Shown here in pieces: positions 32,759 to 40,755 of a stretch of DNA of 64,000 bases. A model generated the notes under the pieces. The model was not told the origin of the DNA. It saw nothing but the letters and a program-made list of their open reading frames with translations, and searched no databases. A program made the position numbers and the translations under genes. The stretch is taken from the NCBI GenBank assembly GCA_036961205.1, contig JBALVI010000004.1, positions 124,001-188,000 of the forward strand. Reading direction: 5' to 3'. This stretch comes from CALJFL01 sp036961205. Lineage in GTDB: Bacteria > Pseudomonadota > Gammaproteobacteria > Pseudomonadales > Halieaceae. Every line of letters begins with the position of its first letter. Position 1 is the first letter of the stretch.

Positions 32759-35053
32759 ATGGCAGAAGACGAAAAACAGGAAGTAGACACGGAGCAGGTG
32801 CCCACGGGAAGGTCCAGCGGTCAACGCATCACCGCAGCTATGCGCTCACTGCCTCGCGACCATTTCATCGAGATGAGCGAGGCGACCCTGGTACAGGGGC
32901 GCAGTATCCCTCCTACCAATGCCGTGTCGGAAATCCTGGATCATGCCGATGTACAGCCCCAGCATCATGTCCTGCAAGTCGGCACCGGCGCCGGCTACGT
33001 GGCTGCCCTGCTGAGCAAGCTTGCAGAGCAAGTCGTTACCATAGAGAAACATCCGGCGATCGCCCATTGCGCTCAGGAACGCTTCAACAAGCTAGGCCTG
33101 GCCAACCTGATTTTACGGCAGCAGGACGGCAAACTCGGGGCACCCGATCTCGGGCCCTATGACCGTATCCTAGTCTCCAGCCCACGCGTCACGCAAAAAA
33201 CAGCGTTACTGGAGCAACTGGCGCCCGAGGGTCTGCTAATCGCGCTGGAACAGGGCGAGAACGAAACCCACATTCTCACTCGCTATGAACTCACTGAGCT
33301 AGGTGCTCCGGTGCGCAAGGAGCTGGCGCTGGTAGATTTCTCGCGGGACTCCGGCATGACACTGCTGGATATGGGCATGGTGGACCAGCCCATGCTCGCC
33401 AAAGCACGGCGCACGGCCAGGGCCAAAAAACAGCCTGTCATCAAGGTACTGCGCGACATGTTAAACATGGAGGACATCACCCTCTATCGAAAGCTGGCAG
33501 ACGAGAATGGAATGCCCTTTGCACCCATCGACGAGTTACTGCCAACGGTGCAACCGCAACTGATGGAAGGTTTCTCGCGCAGCTTCCTGGACAGCAATCA
33601 CCTGGTGCCATTACAGGTTCATGATCGCTGCCTGGACATTGCCACCGACGACCCCGATAGCACGGTCGATGACATTTACCACATGTACCCCTATGAGCGG
33701 GTACAAAAGATTCTGGTGACGCCAAATGATTTCAAGCGCCTGTGGACCACAGTAGAGCTGTCATTACAGGGTGACCTGCACCAGCGTCGCCGCGGCAATG
33801 ACATGCACGCAGAGCAACAACCGGACCTGCTGAGCCGCACCAAAACCCATATAGAAGCTCATCTGATTACCCTACTGGATGCCTTGTTGCTGGATGCTGT
33901 CAGCGAAAGCGCCAGCGACCTGCATATCGAATCCTATAAGGATCACACCCGCATACGCCTGCGGGTAGACGGTGATCTGCACGATCTCACCCATTACTCA
34001 CTGTCCGCCAAGGAAACCCGTGGCTTGGTCAATGTAATAAAGATCCGCGGTGACATGGATATCGCAGAAAAACGCCTGCCGCAGGGGGGGCGCTCACAAT
34101 TGCGGGCCGGTGGCGTAGGCTATGACCTACGCATACAGATACAACCCTCGCTCCACGGAGAAGCGGTAGTGATTCGCCTGTTGGCGCAGTCCGGGAATCT
34201 CGTGGCCATCGAGGAACTGGGCATGGCCAGCGACATGATGCGCCACTACCGGCGCTTGCTGGCCAACCCCTCCGGTCTGGTACTGGTGGTAGGCCCAACT
34301 GGCTCAGGTAAAAGCACCACCCTCTATGCCGGTTTGTCGGAGCTGGCCAGTGACGGTCGCCGCAAAGTTATTACCATTGAGGATCCCATCGAATATTCCA
34401 TGGAGGGTATAGAGCAAACCTGGGCCAGACCGGATATTGGTTTCAGCTTTGCCGACGGCATGCGCTCTTTTGTACGCCAGGACCCTGACGTTATTCTGGT
34501 CGGTGAAATTCGTGACCAGGAAACGGCGCAAGAAGCCATACGCGCATCCCAGACGGGACACGTGGTGTTGTCGACACTGCACTGCAACGATGCGGTCGAC
34601 GCCCTGCAGCGTATCTATGACCTGAACGTACATCCCAATTCCATCGCCAGTGAACTCACCGGGGTAATCGCCCAGAAGCTCGCCAAGCGTAACTGCGAGC
34701 ATTGTAAAAAGGAGGTTGAACCAGACCTGACCATAGCTGCAGAATTGTTTCCAGAGGGTTTGCCCGACAGCTTTCGCTGCTTTGCAGGCAGCGGCTGCGA
34801 ACACTGCAATGGCCGCGGCACCCATGGCCGAGTTGCCGTAATCGAATACATGCAGGTCAATGGCGAAATCCGCGAGGGCATTTCACTGCAATACCCAATT
34901 GCCCGACTCAGAGCCATTGCCCTGGACTCCGGGCTGGCAACCATGCGCGACAGCGCGCTGAACCACGTGATCAGCGGCACTATCCCAATGACTGAACTGC
35001 TTCGGGTACTACCTGCAGATCGCATGGCACCAGAAAAGCGCGGAGGCTGGTAA
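32759..35053 (+). CDS. Fusion: isoaspartyl-methyltransferase-like domain + GspE/PilB-type ATPase
   Basis: The product has 764 residues. Residues about 30-195 look like a protein-L-isoaspartate O-methyltransferase domain (ATLVQGRSIPPTNAVSEIL; SAM motif VLQVGTGAGY at 71-80; VVTIEKHP). Residues about 225-340 match the MshEN/GspE N-domain. The rest is a full secretion/pilus ATPase: Asp box ASDLHIES, Walker A GPTGSGKST near 512, Walker B DVILVGEIRD near 577, His box TGHVVLSTLHCND, and a Cys4 zinc motif (CEHCKK and CEHCNG). No pilus or secretion genes adjoin; the next gene is a MoxR ATPase that begins two bases after its stop. The joining of the two activities is unusual. Confidence 0.88.
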   Translation: MAEDEKQEVDTEQVPTGRSSGQRITAAMRSLPRDHFIEMSEATLVQGRSIPPTNAVSEILDHADVQPQHHVLQVGTGAGYVAALLSKLAEQVVTIEKHPAIAHCAQERFNKLGLANLILRQQDGKLGAPDLGPYDRILVSSPRVTQKTALLEQLAPEGLLIALEQGENETHILTRYELTELGAPVRKELALVDFSRDSGMTLLDMGMVDQPMLAKARRTARAKKQPVIKVLRDMLNMEDITLYRKLADENGMPFAPIDELLPTVQPQLMEGFSRSFLDSNHLVPLQVHDRCLDIATDDPDSTVDDIYHMYPYERVQKILVTPNDFKRLWTTVELSLQGDLHQRRRGNDMHAEQQPDLLSRTKTHIEAHLITLLDALLLDAVSESASDLHIESYKDHTRIRLRVDGDLHDLTHYSLSAKETRGLVNVIKIRGDMDIAEKRLPQGGRSQLRAGGVGYDLRIQIQPSLHGEAVVIRLLAQSGNLVAIEELGMASDMMRHYRRLLANPSGLVLVVGPTGSGKSTTLYAGLSELASDGRRKVITIEDPIEYSMEGIEQTWARPDIGFSFADGMRSFVRQDPDVILVGEIRDQETAQEAIRASQTGHVVLSTLHCNDAVDALQRIYDLNVHPNSIASELTGVIAQKLAKRNCEHCKKEVEPDLTIAAELFPEGLPDSFRCFAGSGCEHCNGRGTHGRVAVIEYMQVNGEIREGISLQYPIARLRAIALDSGLATMRDSALNHVISGTIPMTELLRVLPADRMAPEKRGGW

Positions 35054-35054
35054 A

Positions 35055-36158
35055 ATGGCTAAGGAACACTCAAAATCGCAGCGACTGCCCGCCGAAGTTA
35101 TTTACGCGCAGGAGCTCAGCCGCCTGCGCGAGCAAGACAGTCATCAGCGACCGCCAGGTTGGAAGTTGTCTCCTATTGCAGTGGAACGATTCGTACTGGG
35201 CGACGCTGATAACGACATCAGCCCAAAGTTTGTGGCCCCGCGGGAAATTATTACCCGCATCGTGATTGCTCTGGCAACACAACGGGGCGCCATGCTGGTG
35301 GGTGAACCAGGTACTGCCAAATCATGGCTATCGGAACTGCTTTGCGCCGCGATCTGCGACGACTCCACCATCGTTGTACAAGGTGGCGCTATCGAATCAG
35401 TGCAACAGCTGATCTACAGCTGGAACATTCCGCTGCTGGAACGCAAGGGGCCCTGCGTTGAGGCACTGATACCAGGCCCGGTCTACCGGGGCATGGTCGC
35501 CGGTAAGATTGTGCGATTCGAGGAGCTTGCCCGCACCTCGCCGGCGCTGCAGGACGCCCTACTGTCCATCCTTTCAGAGCGGGCGGTGACCATTCCCGAG
35601 CTTTCCGGCGACCATGGCACCGTGTATGCACAGGAAGGATTTAACCTGATTGGTACATCAAATACCTCCGACCAGGGCGTCAATGAAATGAGCGCAGCCC
35701 TTAAACGGCGGATGAACTTCGAGACCATCAGACCCATAAGCGCCATTGAGGACGAAATCGAGGTGGTTACCCGGGAGGCCCGCAAGTTGTTGAGTGCCGC
35801 AGGGGTAGACCTGGAACCCGACCCCAATATCATGCGCGCGCTGGTGACCATATTTCATGAACTGCGCAACGGTCAGTCACTGGACGGGCGCAGCACAGAC
35901 CGCCTGGCGGGCGCCGTAATGTCGACTGCAGAGGCTGTATCCGTCGCACATGCCATGGGCATTCATGCATTTTATTACCGCAACGGGACAATGAGCCCGA
36001 ACGATCTCACCGAATTCCTGGTGGGCGCTGCCATCAAAGATAACCCCTCGGATCTGAAGCGAATGAATCACTATTTTGAAACAGAGATCACGCGCAAACA
36101 GGGCCCGGTATGGGAGGCAATCTACGCCAACTGGCAGACTTTGTTTCACTACCGCTGA
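35055..36158 (+). CDS. MoxR-family AAA+ ATPase
   Basis: The product has 367 residues with Walker A GEPGTAKS at 83-90, a sensor/Walker B region IVRFEELARTSPALQDALLS, and ALKRRMNFETI with the arginine finger. MoxR proteins act as chaperones, often with von Willebrand A domain proteins, which are missing here. The gene starts one base after the fusion ATPase stop, so the two are translationally coupled and probably act together. The role is unknown. Confidence 0.9.
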   Translation: MAKEHSKSQRLPAEVIYAQELSRLREQDSHQRPPGWKLSPIAVERFVLGDADNDISPKFVAPREIITRIVIALATQRGAMLVGEPGTAKSWLSELLCAAICDDSTIVVQGGAIESVQQLIYSWNIPLLERKGPCVEALIPGPVYRGMVAGKIVRFEELARTSPALQDALLSILSERAVTIPELSGDHGTVYAQEGFNLIGTSNTSDQGVNEMSAALKRRMNFETIRPISAIEDEIEVVTREARKLLSAAGVDLEPDPNIMRALVTIFHELRNGQSLDGRSTDRLAGAVMSTAEAVSVAHAMGIHAFYYRNGTMSPNDLTEFLVGAAIKDNPSDLKRMNHYFETEITRKQGPVWEAIYANWQTLFHYR

Positions 36159-36171
36159 TTGAGGTATAGCC

Positions 36172-37236
36172 CTAGAACTCCCGTGTCTCTCCAATGTTGA
36201 GAGTCCATGCGGCCCCGTCAGCCAGGCTTGAACCCTTTGCCGCCTCTTTGAAGCGCAATGGTGGCTCTGACAGCGGTTCGTCGGACAGGTCGAAAGTGCC
36301 ATAGTGCATGGCCACTGCGCGTACAGCACGCAGATCAGTAGCAGCGCGCAGCGCCTCCTCAGGGTTCATATGTGATTCACGCATCATGGCACGAGGCTCA
36401 TACGCCCCGATCGGCACAGCCACCAAGTCGAATGGTCCAAGGCGCGCGCCTATTTTCTCAAATTCGGAAAAGTAACCGGTATCACCGGCAAAGTAAAAAC
36501 GTCTGTCGGCACCCGTAACCGCCCACGAAGACCACAGCGCCTTATGATCATCGGTGAGGCTGCGCTTGCTCCAGTGCTGTGACGGCAGGCAGTGAATAGT
36601 GGCACCCTTGAACGCCGCAGTCTGACCCCAGTCGAGTTCCTCGACATTTTCTATACCCTGGCTACGCAGTAGTTCACCATTGCCCAGCGGGACATAAAAC
36701 ACCGTTTCAGAATTGAGCTCTGACAAAAGCCTCAAGGTAGGCAGGTCGAGATGGTCGTAGTGGTTGTGGGAAATGACGACGAAGTCGATGGGAGGCAAGT
36801 CATCCAAACGCAGGCCTGGCTCGACAAAGCGTCCGGGGCCGATAAGCGGCAACGGACTGGGTCTGTTTGACCAGGTTGGGTCGGTGAGGAATGTGACATG
36901 CTCCATTTGCACAAGAAGCGTGGCATGACCAATCCAGGTGACCGTCGGAATACTGTGACGCGCGTTTTCCCTCAGGAACAGCCCATCATTGGCAACCCTC
37001 TCCGGCGCCCCTTCGCCAGACCTGAAGTAAGTACCCAGGCGACGCAACATGAAAGGGAGGCGAACTGCGAAAGTACCGTGACCAATCTCTCCGTCGATAT
37101 TCGTAAAGCGTCCATCATCACCACGAGGCGCGCCGGAAACAGTTTCGTCGGGAGCACTCCCTGACTGCATTGTCAGAACGGCGAGGATTATGCCGCAAAA
37201 TAAGCTTGGAATATAACGTCGCACAGAAGGCCTCAT
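36172..37236 (-). CDS. Metallo-beta-lactamase-fold hydrolase (NAPE-PLD/UlaG-like), membrane-anchored
   Basis: The ATG at 37236 gives 354 residues with an N-terminal hydrophobic anchor (YIPSLFCGIILAVLTMQSG); an upstream in-frame start at 37404 would put 56 basic residues before it. The metal site is VISHNHYDHLD, with later HCLPSQHW, FAGDTGYF and VAMHYGTFDL. The text WIGHATLLVQM and DPTWSNRPSPL is typical of the NAPE-hydrolysing phospholipase D-like group. It is convergent with the MoxR gene. A role on phospholipid or acyl-ester substrates in the periplasm is possible. Confidence 0.87.
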   Translation of the reverse strand: MRPSVRRYIPSLFCGIILAVLTMQSGSAPDETVSGAPRGDDGRFTNIDGEIGHGTFAVRLPFMLRRLGTYFRSGEGAPERVANDGLFLRENARHSIPTVTWIGHATLLVQMEHVTFLTDPTWSNRPSPLPLIGPGRFVEPGLRLDDLPPIDFVVISHNHYDHLDLPTLRLLSELNSETVFYVPLGNGELLRSQGIENVEELDWGQTAAFKGATIHCLPSQHWSKRSLTDDHKALWSSWAVTGADRRFYFAGDTGYFSEFEKIGARLGPFDLVAVPIGAYEPRAMMRESHMNPEEALRAATDLRAVRAVAMHYGTFDLSDEPLSEPPLRFKEAAKGSSLADGAAWTLNIGETREF

Positions 37237-37536
37237 AGCGATATAGCTGGGCAATATAGCACAGCGTAAGTCAGTGCAAATAGACTCCAGGGCCACTGTC
37301 CGAAAGGGTCGAAGAACGTGATTCGTTCGGTGCAGCGGTTCACTGATTGGGGAACGCCGCATGAGTGCAGTCGGTACGCGTTCGGTTCTAAAGCGTGCAT
37401 GCATTTACTACTTAAAAAAACAGAATCAAATTGATATCATTTCTAACGGGCTGGATCGGGTGTAGCTGATCGTGCTTAGGCATTAGTTTGAAGAATAAGC
37501 ATGACATCATATTTTAGTTAAGATATTAATGTAGTG
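37237..37536. other. Intergenic region between divergent genes
   Basis: No gene is supported. The last 130 bases are AT-rich and probably carry the promoter for the glycosyltransferase gene; the left part may encode the optional N-terminal extension of the metallo-hydrolase. Confidence 0.35.
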
Positions 37537-38646
37537 ATGAGATCCGACGCTCCTAAAATTTGCCTCAACATGATTGTTCGTAACGAAGCGGCGATCATCG
37601 AACGCTGCCTCTCTTCTGTAGCTCCGTATATCAGTACATTTTTGATACTGGACACGGGTTCAACCGATGAAACTCCCAATATCATCCGCTCTTTCTTTGA
37701 TAATTTAGGGATACCAGGCGAAGTTCATATTGGTGAGTTCGTTAACTTTTCGACGACACGTAATCGGGCGCTAGAATTACTAGAACGCTCTTCGCTAAAC
37801 TACGAATACGTGATTCTAATAGATGCAGATATGGAGCTTCTCGTCGAAGAAAACGATTGGACGGCGAGGCTTAGCGAGCCCGTTTATGCTTTAAAACAGC
37901 ACAATACGATCGCCTACGACAACATCAGGCTATTTCGTCGCGATGTGCCAGCACGTTATGTGGGCGTCACTCACGAACATCTAGATACTAATGGGCATAG
38001 CCAGATTTCCCTCAAGGGCTTGACCATGCTGGATCACGCCTGCGGTGCAAATCGGGTGGGCAAGTTTGACCGCGATGCGGCGCTCCTACTGCAAGGGCTA
38101 GAGGATGAGCCAGACAATGCACGCTATGTGTTCTACCTGGCTCAATCTTATCGTGATGCGGGAAAACTTGACCTTGCTTACACTACTTACACACGACGTG
38201 TGTCTATGGGTGGCTGGGAGGAGGAGGTCTTTGTTGCCCAGTTCGAAAAGGGTAGGCTAGCAATAACTCTCGGTCTTTCAGATACTGCAATCACATCTGA
38301 CCTGTTAGAGGCCTATGACCTAAGAAGTACAAGGGCTGAGCCGCTGCACTCGTTGGCAGCCTATTACAGGAAGCGGGAAATGTGGCCTCGTGCGTATTTA
38401 TTTGCTCATGCCGGCTCTCGGATTCAGCTCCCTCAAGACCGGCTGTTCGTGCACACAGAAGTGTACGGTTGGATGTTGTTGGATGAGTTGGCGGTGGCTG
38501 CATATTGGGTTGGACGCTACGAAGAAAGCGCACAAGCTTGTGCGGCAATACTACAGAAAGTCGCTCATGGGCTGGTGCTGGATGAAGCAACGCAAGCTCG
38601 GGTGCGCGAAAATGCGGAATTTGCGCGTGTGAAGCTTATACCCTAA
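37537..38646 (+). CDS. Family 2 glycosyltransferase with C-terminal TPR-like region
   Basis: The product has 369 residues. The N-terminal GT-A domain has CLNMIVRNEAAIIERCL, ILDTGSTDETP and the DxD-type IDADME. The second half is helical, with TPR-like segments (ARYVFYLAQSYRDAGKLDLA; AYWVGRYEESAQACAAIL). A GTG directly before the ATG is also possible. Base composition looks more AT-rich than the neighbours, which hints at transfer. It is convergent with the collagen-like operon; modification of those surface proteins is conceivable but not shown. Confidence 0.87.
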   Translation: MRSDAPKICLNMIVRNEAAIIERCLSSVAPYISTFLILDTGSTDETPNIIRSFFDNLGIPGEVHIGEFVNFSTTRNRALELLERSSLNYEYVILIDADMELLVEENDWTARLSEPVYALKQHNTIAYDNIRLFRRDVPARYVGVTHEHLDTNGHSQISLKGLTMLDHACGANRVGKFDRDAALLLQGLEDEPDNARYVFYLAQSYRDAGKLDLAYTTYTRRVSMGGWEEEVFVAQFEKGRLAITLGLSDTAITSDLLEAYDLRSTRAEPLHSLAAYYRKREMWPRAYLFAHAGSRIQLPQDRLFVHTEVYGWMLLDELAVAAYWVGRYEESAQACAAILQKVAHGLVLDEATQARVRENAEFARVKLIP

Positions 38647-38710
38647 CTCAAGAGACTTTCTTACCTTGCGGTTTTTGGAAGTAGTCATTGAGCACTGCTT
38701 TAAGAATACG

Positions 38711-40615
38711 TCATAGGATAATTTTTACGCAAATGGCGTAGGCAGTTACTATCCAATTGCTATCGAACCTGTCGGTTTCAACACCAATGACTTCCCAGTC
38801 ATTCGTAGTAAGGGGGGCGCTGGACGCGATCGCAAGATTTGCATCATTGTGCCGATTTCCAGTGCCTAACAACGGCGTGACTTCAGAAACTAACCCGCCC
38901 CCAGTTAGCATTACCTCCGTAGCGTTGTTGCAACCTACTACCGCCGCTTTTCTCGTATCTGAATTGCTTGCCGAGGCGTTCTGGACAACCACTCTGGTGG
39001 CAAAGTCTAGCCCAGATCCTGTGTCGCCTTTTGGGCCTGTAGGTCCTGGTACTGTTGATGCTGGGCCGGCTGGGCCTGTGGGTCCTGGTACGGTTGATGC
39101 GGGGCCTATAGGTCCGGGAACGGTAGAATCCGCGCCCGCTGGGCCAGTAGCACCCGTGGGTCCGGGTACTGTCGATGCAGGGCCAGTTGGGCCTGCGGCA
39201 CCGGCTGGGCCTGCGGGTCCGGGAACCGTAGAGGCCGCGCCTGTTGAGCCAGTAGCACCCGTGGGGCCGGGCACCGTCGAATCTGCACCGGTAGGCCCGG
39301 CGGGTCCGGGAACAGTAGAATCCGCGCCTGCTGGGCCAGTAGCACCCGTGGGTCCGGGTACTGTCGATGCAGGGCCAGTTGGGCCTGTGGGTCCGGGTAC
39401 TGTCGATGCAGGGCCAGTTGGGCCTGTGGGTCCGGGTACTGTCGATGCAGGGCCAGTTGGGCCTGCGGCACCGGTTGGGCCTGCGGGTCCGGGAACCGTA
39501 GAGGCCGCGCCTGTTGGGCCAGTAGCACCCGTGGGGCCGGGCACCGTCGAATCTGCACCGGCAGGCCCAGTGGGTCCGGGAACGGTGGAAGCCGCACCTG
39601 TTGGGCCAGTAGCACCCGTAGGTCCGGCGTCACCGGTTGGTCCAGTATCACCGGTGGTACCTGTAGGTCCGGTAGGACCCACGAGGCTGACGGCTGGGAG
39701 CGGCCACGGGCCTGCATCATTCGTTTTGGGGCCGTATAACAAATTAGTGGCTATATCAATATAGAAGTCTTTGGTCAGGCCCAGACTATCGGCAGGTATA
39801 CCGGCGTCGCTGAGTACAGTATTGCCATCGGCTCCGGTCGGGCCGGGCACCATCGAATCTGCACCGGTAGGTCCGGTGGGCCCGGGAACAGTCGAAGCCG
39901 CGCCCGTTGGCCCCGTCGCACCTGTGGGCCCAGGAACGGTGGAAGCCGCACCTGTTGGGCCAGTAGCACCCGTAGGTCCGGCGTCACCGGTTGGTCCAGT
40001 ATCACCGGTGGTACCTGTAGGTCCGGTAGGACCCACGAGGCTGACGGCTGGGAGCGGCCACGGGCCTGCATCATTCGTTTTGGGGCCGTATAACAAATTA
40101 GTGGCTATATCAATATAGAAGTCTTTGGTCAGGCCCAGACTATCGGCAGGTACACCGGTGCCGCTGAGTACAGTATTGCCATCGGCTCCGGTCGGGCCGG
40201 TCGGTCCAATTGACCCTGTGCCTCCTGGGCCCGTAGCGCCAGTCGCGCCCGTTGGGCCTGCTGGTCCGACAGGGCCAACCCCGGCTGCACCAGTGGCTCC
40301 GGTTGGACCCGCGGGCCCGGTTGCACCAGTTGGCCCAGCGGGTCCGGTTGGACCTTGACCGGAGCCAGGCACGCAATTCGTAAGTTGACCCGTCGTGGTG
40401 TCATAGCAAACACCGTCGGAGTTAGCAGGCGTGGAGGAAATTGCCGGCACCCTCACCTCACCACCCAAATTCACCGTACCACCAGTAGCTGGCTGAATAT
40501 CTATGTTCTGCGCGAAAACCGATCCTGGCAAAATAGCAGCAGAAACTGCGAGGGCAAAGGCAAGCTTGGTTTTTTGCAGCCAGTGACGGCTGCCATTTCG
40601 AGCTTCTAAGTTCAT
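38711..40615 (-). CDS. Collagen-like surface protein C
   Basis: The product has 634 residues. It has a signal peptide (LALAVSAAILPGSVFAQ region), a short conserved head (VCYDTTTGQLTNCVPGSG), then about 400 residues of Gly-X-Y repeats rich in GPTGATGPT and broken by ASTVPGP units. Two near-identical modules (NTVLSGTGVPADSLGL, DFYIDIATNLLYGPKTND) interrupt the repeats; such modules occur in many bacterial collagen-like proteins. The C-terminal 100-residue head (DFATRVVVQNASASNSDTRK onward) differs from that of protein B. The start overlaps by four bases (ATGA) the stop of the upstream tail remnant. A trimeric surface fibre is the likely form. Confidence 0.87.
   Translation of the reverse strand: MNLEARNGSRHWLQKTKLAFALAVSAAILPGSVFAQNIDIQPATGGTVNLGGEVRVPAISSTPANSDGVCYDTTTGQLTNCVPGSGQGPTGPAGPTGATGPAGPTGATGAAGVGPVGPAGPTGATGATGPGGTGSIGPTGPTGADGNTVLSGTGVPADSLGLTKDFYIDIATNLLYGPKTNDAGPWPLPAVSLVGPTGPTGTTGDTGPTGDAGPTGATGPTGAASTVPGPTGATGPTGAASTVPGPTGPTGADSMVPGPTGADGNTVLSDAGIPADSLGLTKDFYIDIATNLLYGPKTNDAGPWPLPAVSLVGPTGPTGTTGDTGPTGDAGPTGATGPTGAASTVPGPTGPAGADSTVPGPTGATGPTGAASTVPGPAGPTGAAGPTGPASTVPGPTGPTGPASTVPGPTGPTGPASTVPGPTGATGPAGADSTVPGPAGPTGADSTVPGPTGATGSTGAASTVPGPAGPAGAAGPTGPASTVPGPTGATGPAGADSTVPGPIGPASTVPGPTGPAGPASTVPGPTGPKGDTGSGLDFATRVVVQNASASNSDTRKAAVVGCNNATEVMLTGGGLVSEVTPLLGTGNRHNDANLAIASSAPLTTNDWEVIGVETDRFDSNWIVTAYAICVKIIL
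39348..39464. repeat. Three perfect 39-bp tandem repeats in collagen gene C
   Basis: The 39-base unit begins GTGGGTCCGGGTACTGTCGA and is repeated three times; it encodes 13-residue blocks of the form GPxGPASTVPGPT on the minus strand. Being in frame, changes in copy number would lengthen or shorten the stalk. Confidence 0.85.
39581..39846. repeat. 266-bp direct repeat, copy 1
   Basis: It is the same as 39935-40200 apart from three bases near its right end, with an offset of 354 bases (118 codons). It covers the DFYIDIATNLLYGPK module and its flanking collagen repeats. The near identity indicates recent duplication or gene conversion. Confidence 0.88.
39935..40200. repeat. 266-bp direct repeat, copy 2
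   Basis: This is the partner of the copy at 39581-39846. Recombination between the two would remove 118 codons in frame from collagen-like protein C. Confidence 0.88.
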
Positions 40616-40755
40616 TTACCAGATAACCTTTGTGTTAAGGGCGTCCGTGCCTTGATGCCTAGCAAAAGTATGAGCATTACCAAAATGGCTAGCATTGGGG
40701 CGGGCAGAGTATCCACCGGTACGATTTCCTTGATAGCTGATGTGAGTATTGAGTG
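40612..40755 (-). pseudogene. Duplicated sorting-tail coding segment, in frame behind collagen gene B
   Basis: Directly after the TGA stop of collagen gene B the same frame continues for 47 codons and ends in a TGA that overlaps the ATG of gene C. From the sixth codon on it encodes the same tail as gene A (AIKEIVPVDTLPAPM, hydrophobic stretch, RTPLTQRLSGK). The match to the tail of gene A differs by three bases, all in third positions and silent. It has no start of its own. It is a duplicated piece of gene A that may still be translated by stop-codon readthrough of gene B. Confidence 0.8.

Noticed and set aside
34304..34825. 173-residue minus-strand frame.
   Set aside because: It lies over the ATPase core and zinc motif of the GspE-type fusion gene.
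38757..39764. Long plus-strand frame full of Gly-Pro-Val repeats opposite collagen gene C (also 39771-40118 and 41120-41677).
   Set aside because: GGN and CCN codons are complementary, so the antisense of a collagen gene also reads as Gly-Pro repeats. The minus-strand frames have signal peptides, operon overlaps and family modules; the plus frames have none.
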